6,149 bases of DNA from Roseovarius sp. Lineage in GTDB: Bacteria > Pseudomonadota > Alphaproteobacteria > Rhodobacterales > Rhodobacteraceae. The position numbers and the translations under genes were made by a program. Location: assembly GCA_021767845.1 (NCBI GenBank), contig JAASSQ010000179.1, positions 1 through 6,149 of the forward strand. Reading direction: 5' to 3'. Below, piece by piece: positions 5,742-6,149 of this stretch; the stretch's first letter is position 1, and each line of letters starts with the position of its first letter. The notes below the pieces were generated by a model. The model made no database searches, had not been told where the DNA came from, and saw only the letters and a program-made list of their open reading frames with translations.

Positions 5742-6149
5742 ATGACAGATGCCGCCCTGATCCACGATGACAGCCGCGCGAAGCGCAATGTCGCCGTCCT
5801 GACCGCCGCGCAGGCGTTCCTCGGCGCGCAGATGGCGATGATTTTCGTCGTGGGCGGACTGGCCGGGCAGACGCTGGCCAGCAATGTCTGTTTCGCGACG
5901 CTTCCCATATCGCTGATCGTTCTGGGCTCCATGTTGGCGGCCAATCCGCTGTCGTGGTTCATGCAGCGTGCAGGCCGCAAGGCCGGTTTCATGGTCGGCG
6001 CCGGGGCCGGCGCGCTTGGCGCGGGCATCGGGGCCTACGGGCTCTACCTGGCCTCGTTCCCGATCTTCCTGTTGGGCAGCCTGGTCACCGGCGTCTACAT
6101 GTCGGCGCAGGGGTTTTACCGCTTCGCCGCCGCCGACACGGCCAGCGAC
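5742..6149 (+). CDS. MFS transporter, N-terminal part (runs off the window)
   Basis: The first 136 codons of a membrane permease are present, and the frame is open to the last base. After a polar 15-residue cytoplasmic start, four hydrophobic helices can be drawn at roughly residues 16-41, 45-68, 80-102 and 104-124. Between helices 2 and 3 lies FMQRAGRKAGF (73-83), a version of the basic loop (RxGRR-like) typical of the major facilitator superfamily. Small residues dominate helix 3 (GAGAGALGAGIGAYG), as is common in this superfamily. The segment GFYRFAAADTASD at the window edge resembles alphaproteobacterial MFS permeases of unknown substrate. The start at 5742 has no clear ribosome-binding site; a weak promoter-like pair lies just upstream. 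It is 52 bases downstream of cobB and might be co-transcribed, but nothing visible links it to corrinoid transport. Confidence 0.8.
   Translation, partial: MTDAALIHDDSRAKRNVAVLTAAQAFLGAQMAMIFVVGGLAGQTLASNVCFATLPISLIVLGSMLAANPLSWFMQRAGRKAGFMVGAGAGALGAGIGAYGLYLASFPIFLLGSLVTGVYMSAQGFYRFAAADTASD

Noticed and set aside
1..6149. A novel defence system, mobile element, CRISPR array or RNA gene
   Set aside because: All stretches longer than about 150 bases are occupied by recognisable housekeeping-type genes; no direct-repeat array, transposase, integrase, toxin-antitoxin pair or tRNA fold was seen.

Overview
The window looks like a stretch of chromosome from a high-GC alphaproteobacterium, most likely of the Rhodobacterales (Rhodobacter/Roseobacter group). 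The grounds are the strong GC bias in all reading frames, the style of the CobA, CbiD and CobB proteins, and a hairpin-rich intergenic repeat ending in a GAGGTATTTT...GATGAA-type tail that I recall from that group. The assignment rests on reading, not on a search.

Layout, left to right. The 3' end of a VOC (glyoxalase-fold) gene on + (1-116) meets, tail to tail, an alpha/beta-hydrolase esterase gene on - (121-786). Next, also on -, is a three-gene cluster read from right to left: cbiD (3332-2286), cobK (2289-1558) and an AlkA-like DNA glycosylase (1561-932). Each neighbouring pair overlaps by four bases (ATGA), and a hairpin plus T-run closes the cluster at about 926-902. A 142-base divergent control region (3333-3474) separates cbiD from cobA, which reads rightward (3475-4326). 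cobB follows on + (4421-5689) after a gap filled mostly by a structured repeat (4337-4408). The window ends inside a major-facilitator-superfamily (MFS) permease gene on + (5742 onward).

The core is cobalamin (vitamin B12) corrin-ring synthesis, arranged around a divergent promoter region. CobA makes precorrin-2 from uroporphyrinogen III, CbiD adds the C1 methyl group at the precorrin-5 stage, CobK reduces precorrin-6A, and CobB amidates the a and c side chains. CbiD is the enzyme normally associated with the anaerobic (early-cobalt) route, while CobK and CobB serve the aerobic route, although their homologues work in both. The combination suggests a hybrid pathway in which CbiD stands in for CobF. 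The glycosylase is the odd member of the operon; it repairs alkylated bases and has no known step in B12 synthesis.

I found no mobile element, CRISPR array, tRNA, rRNA, phage gene or defence system. The core biology is known. The points worth a second look are the glycosylase coupled to B12 genes, the structured repeat between cobA and cobB, and promoter-like sequences placed so close to start codons that they suggest leaderless transcripts.
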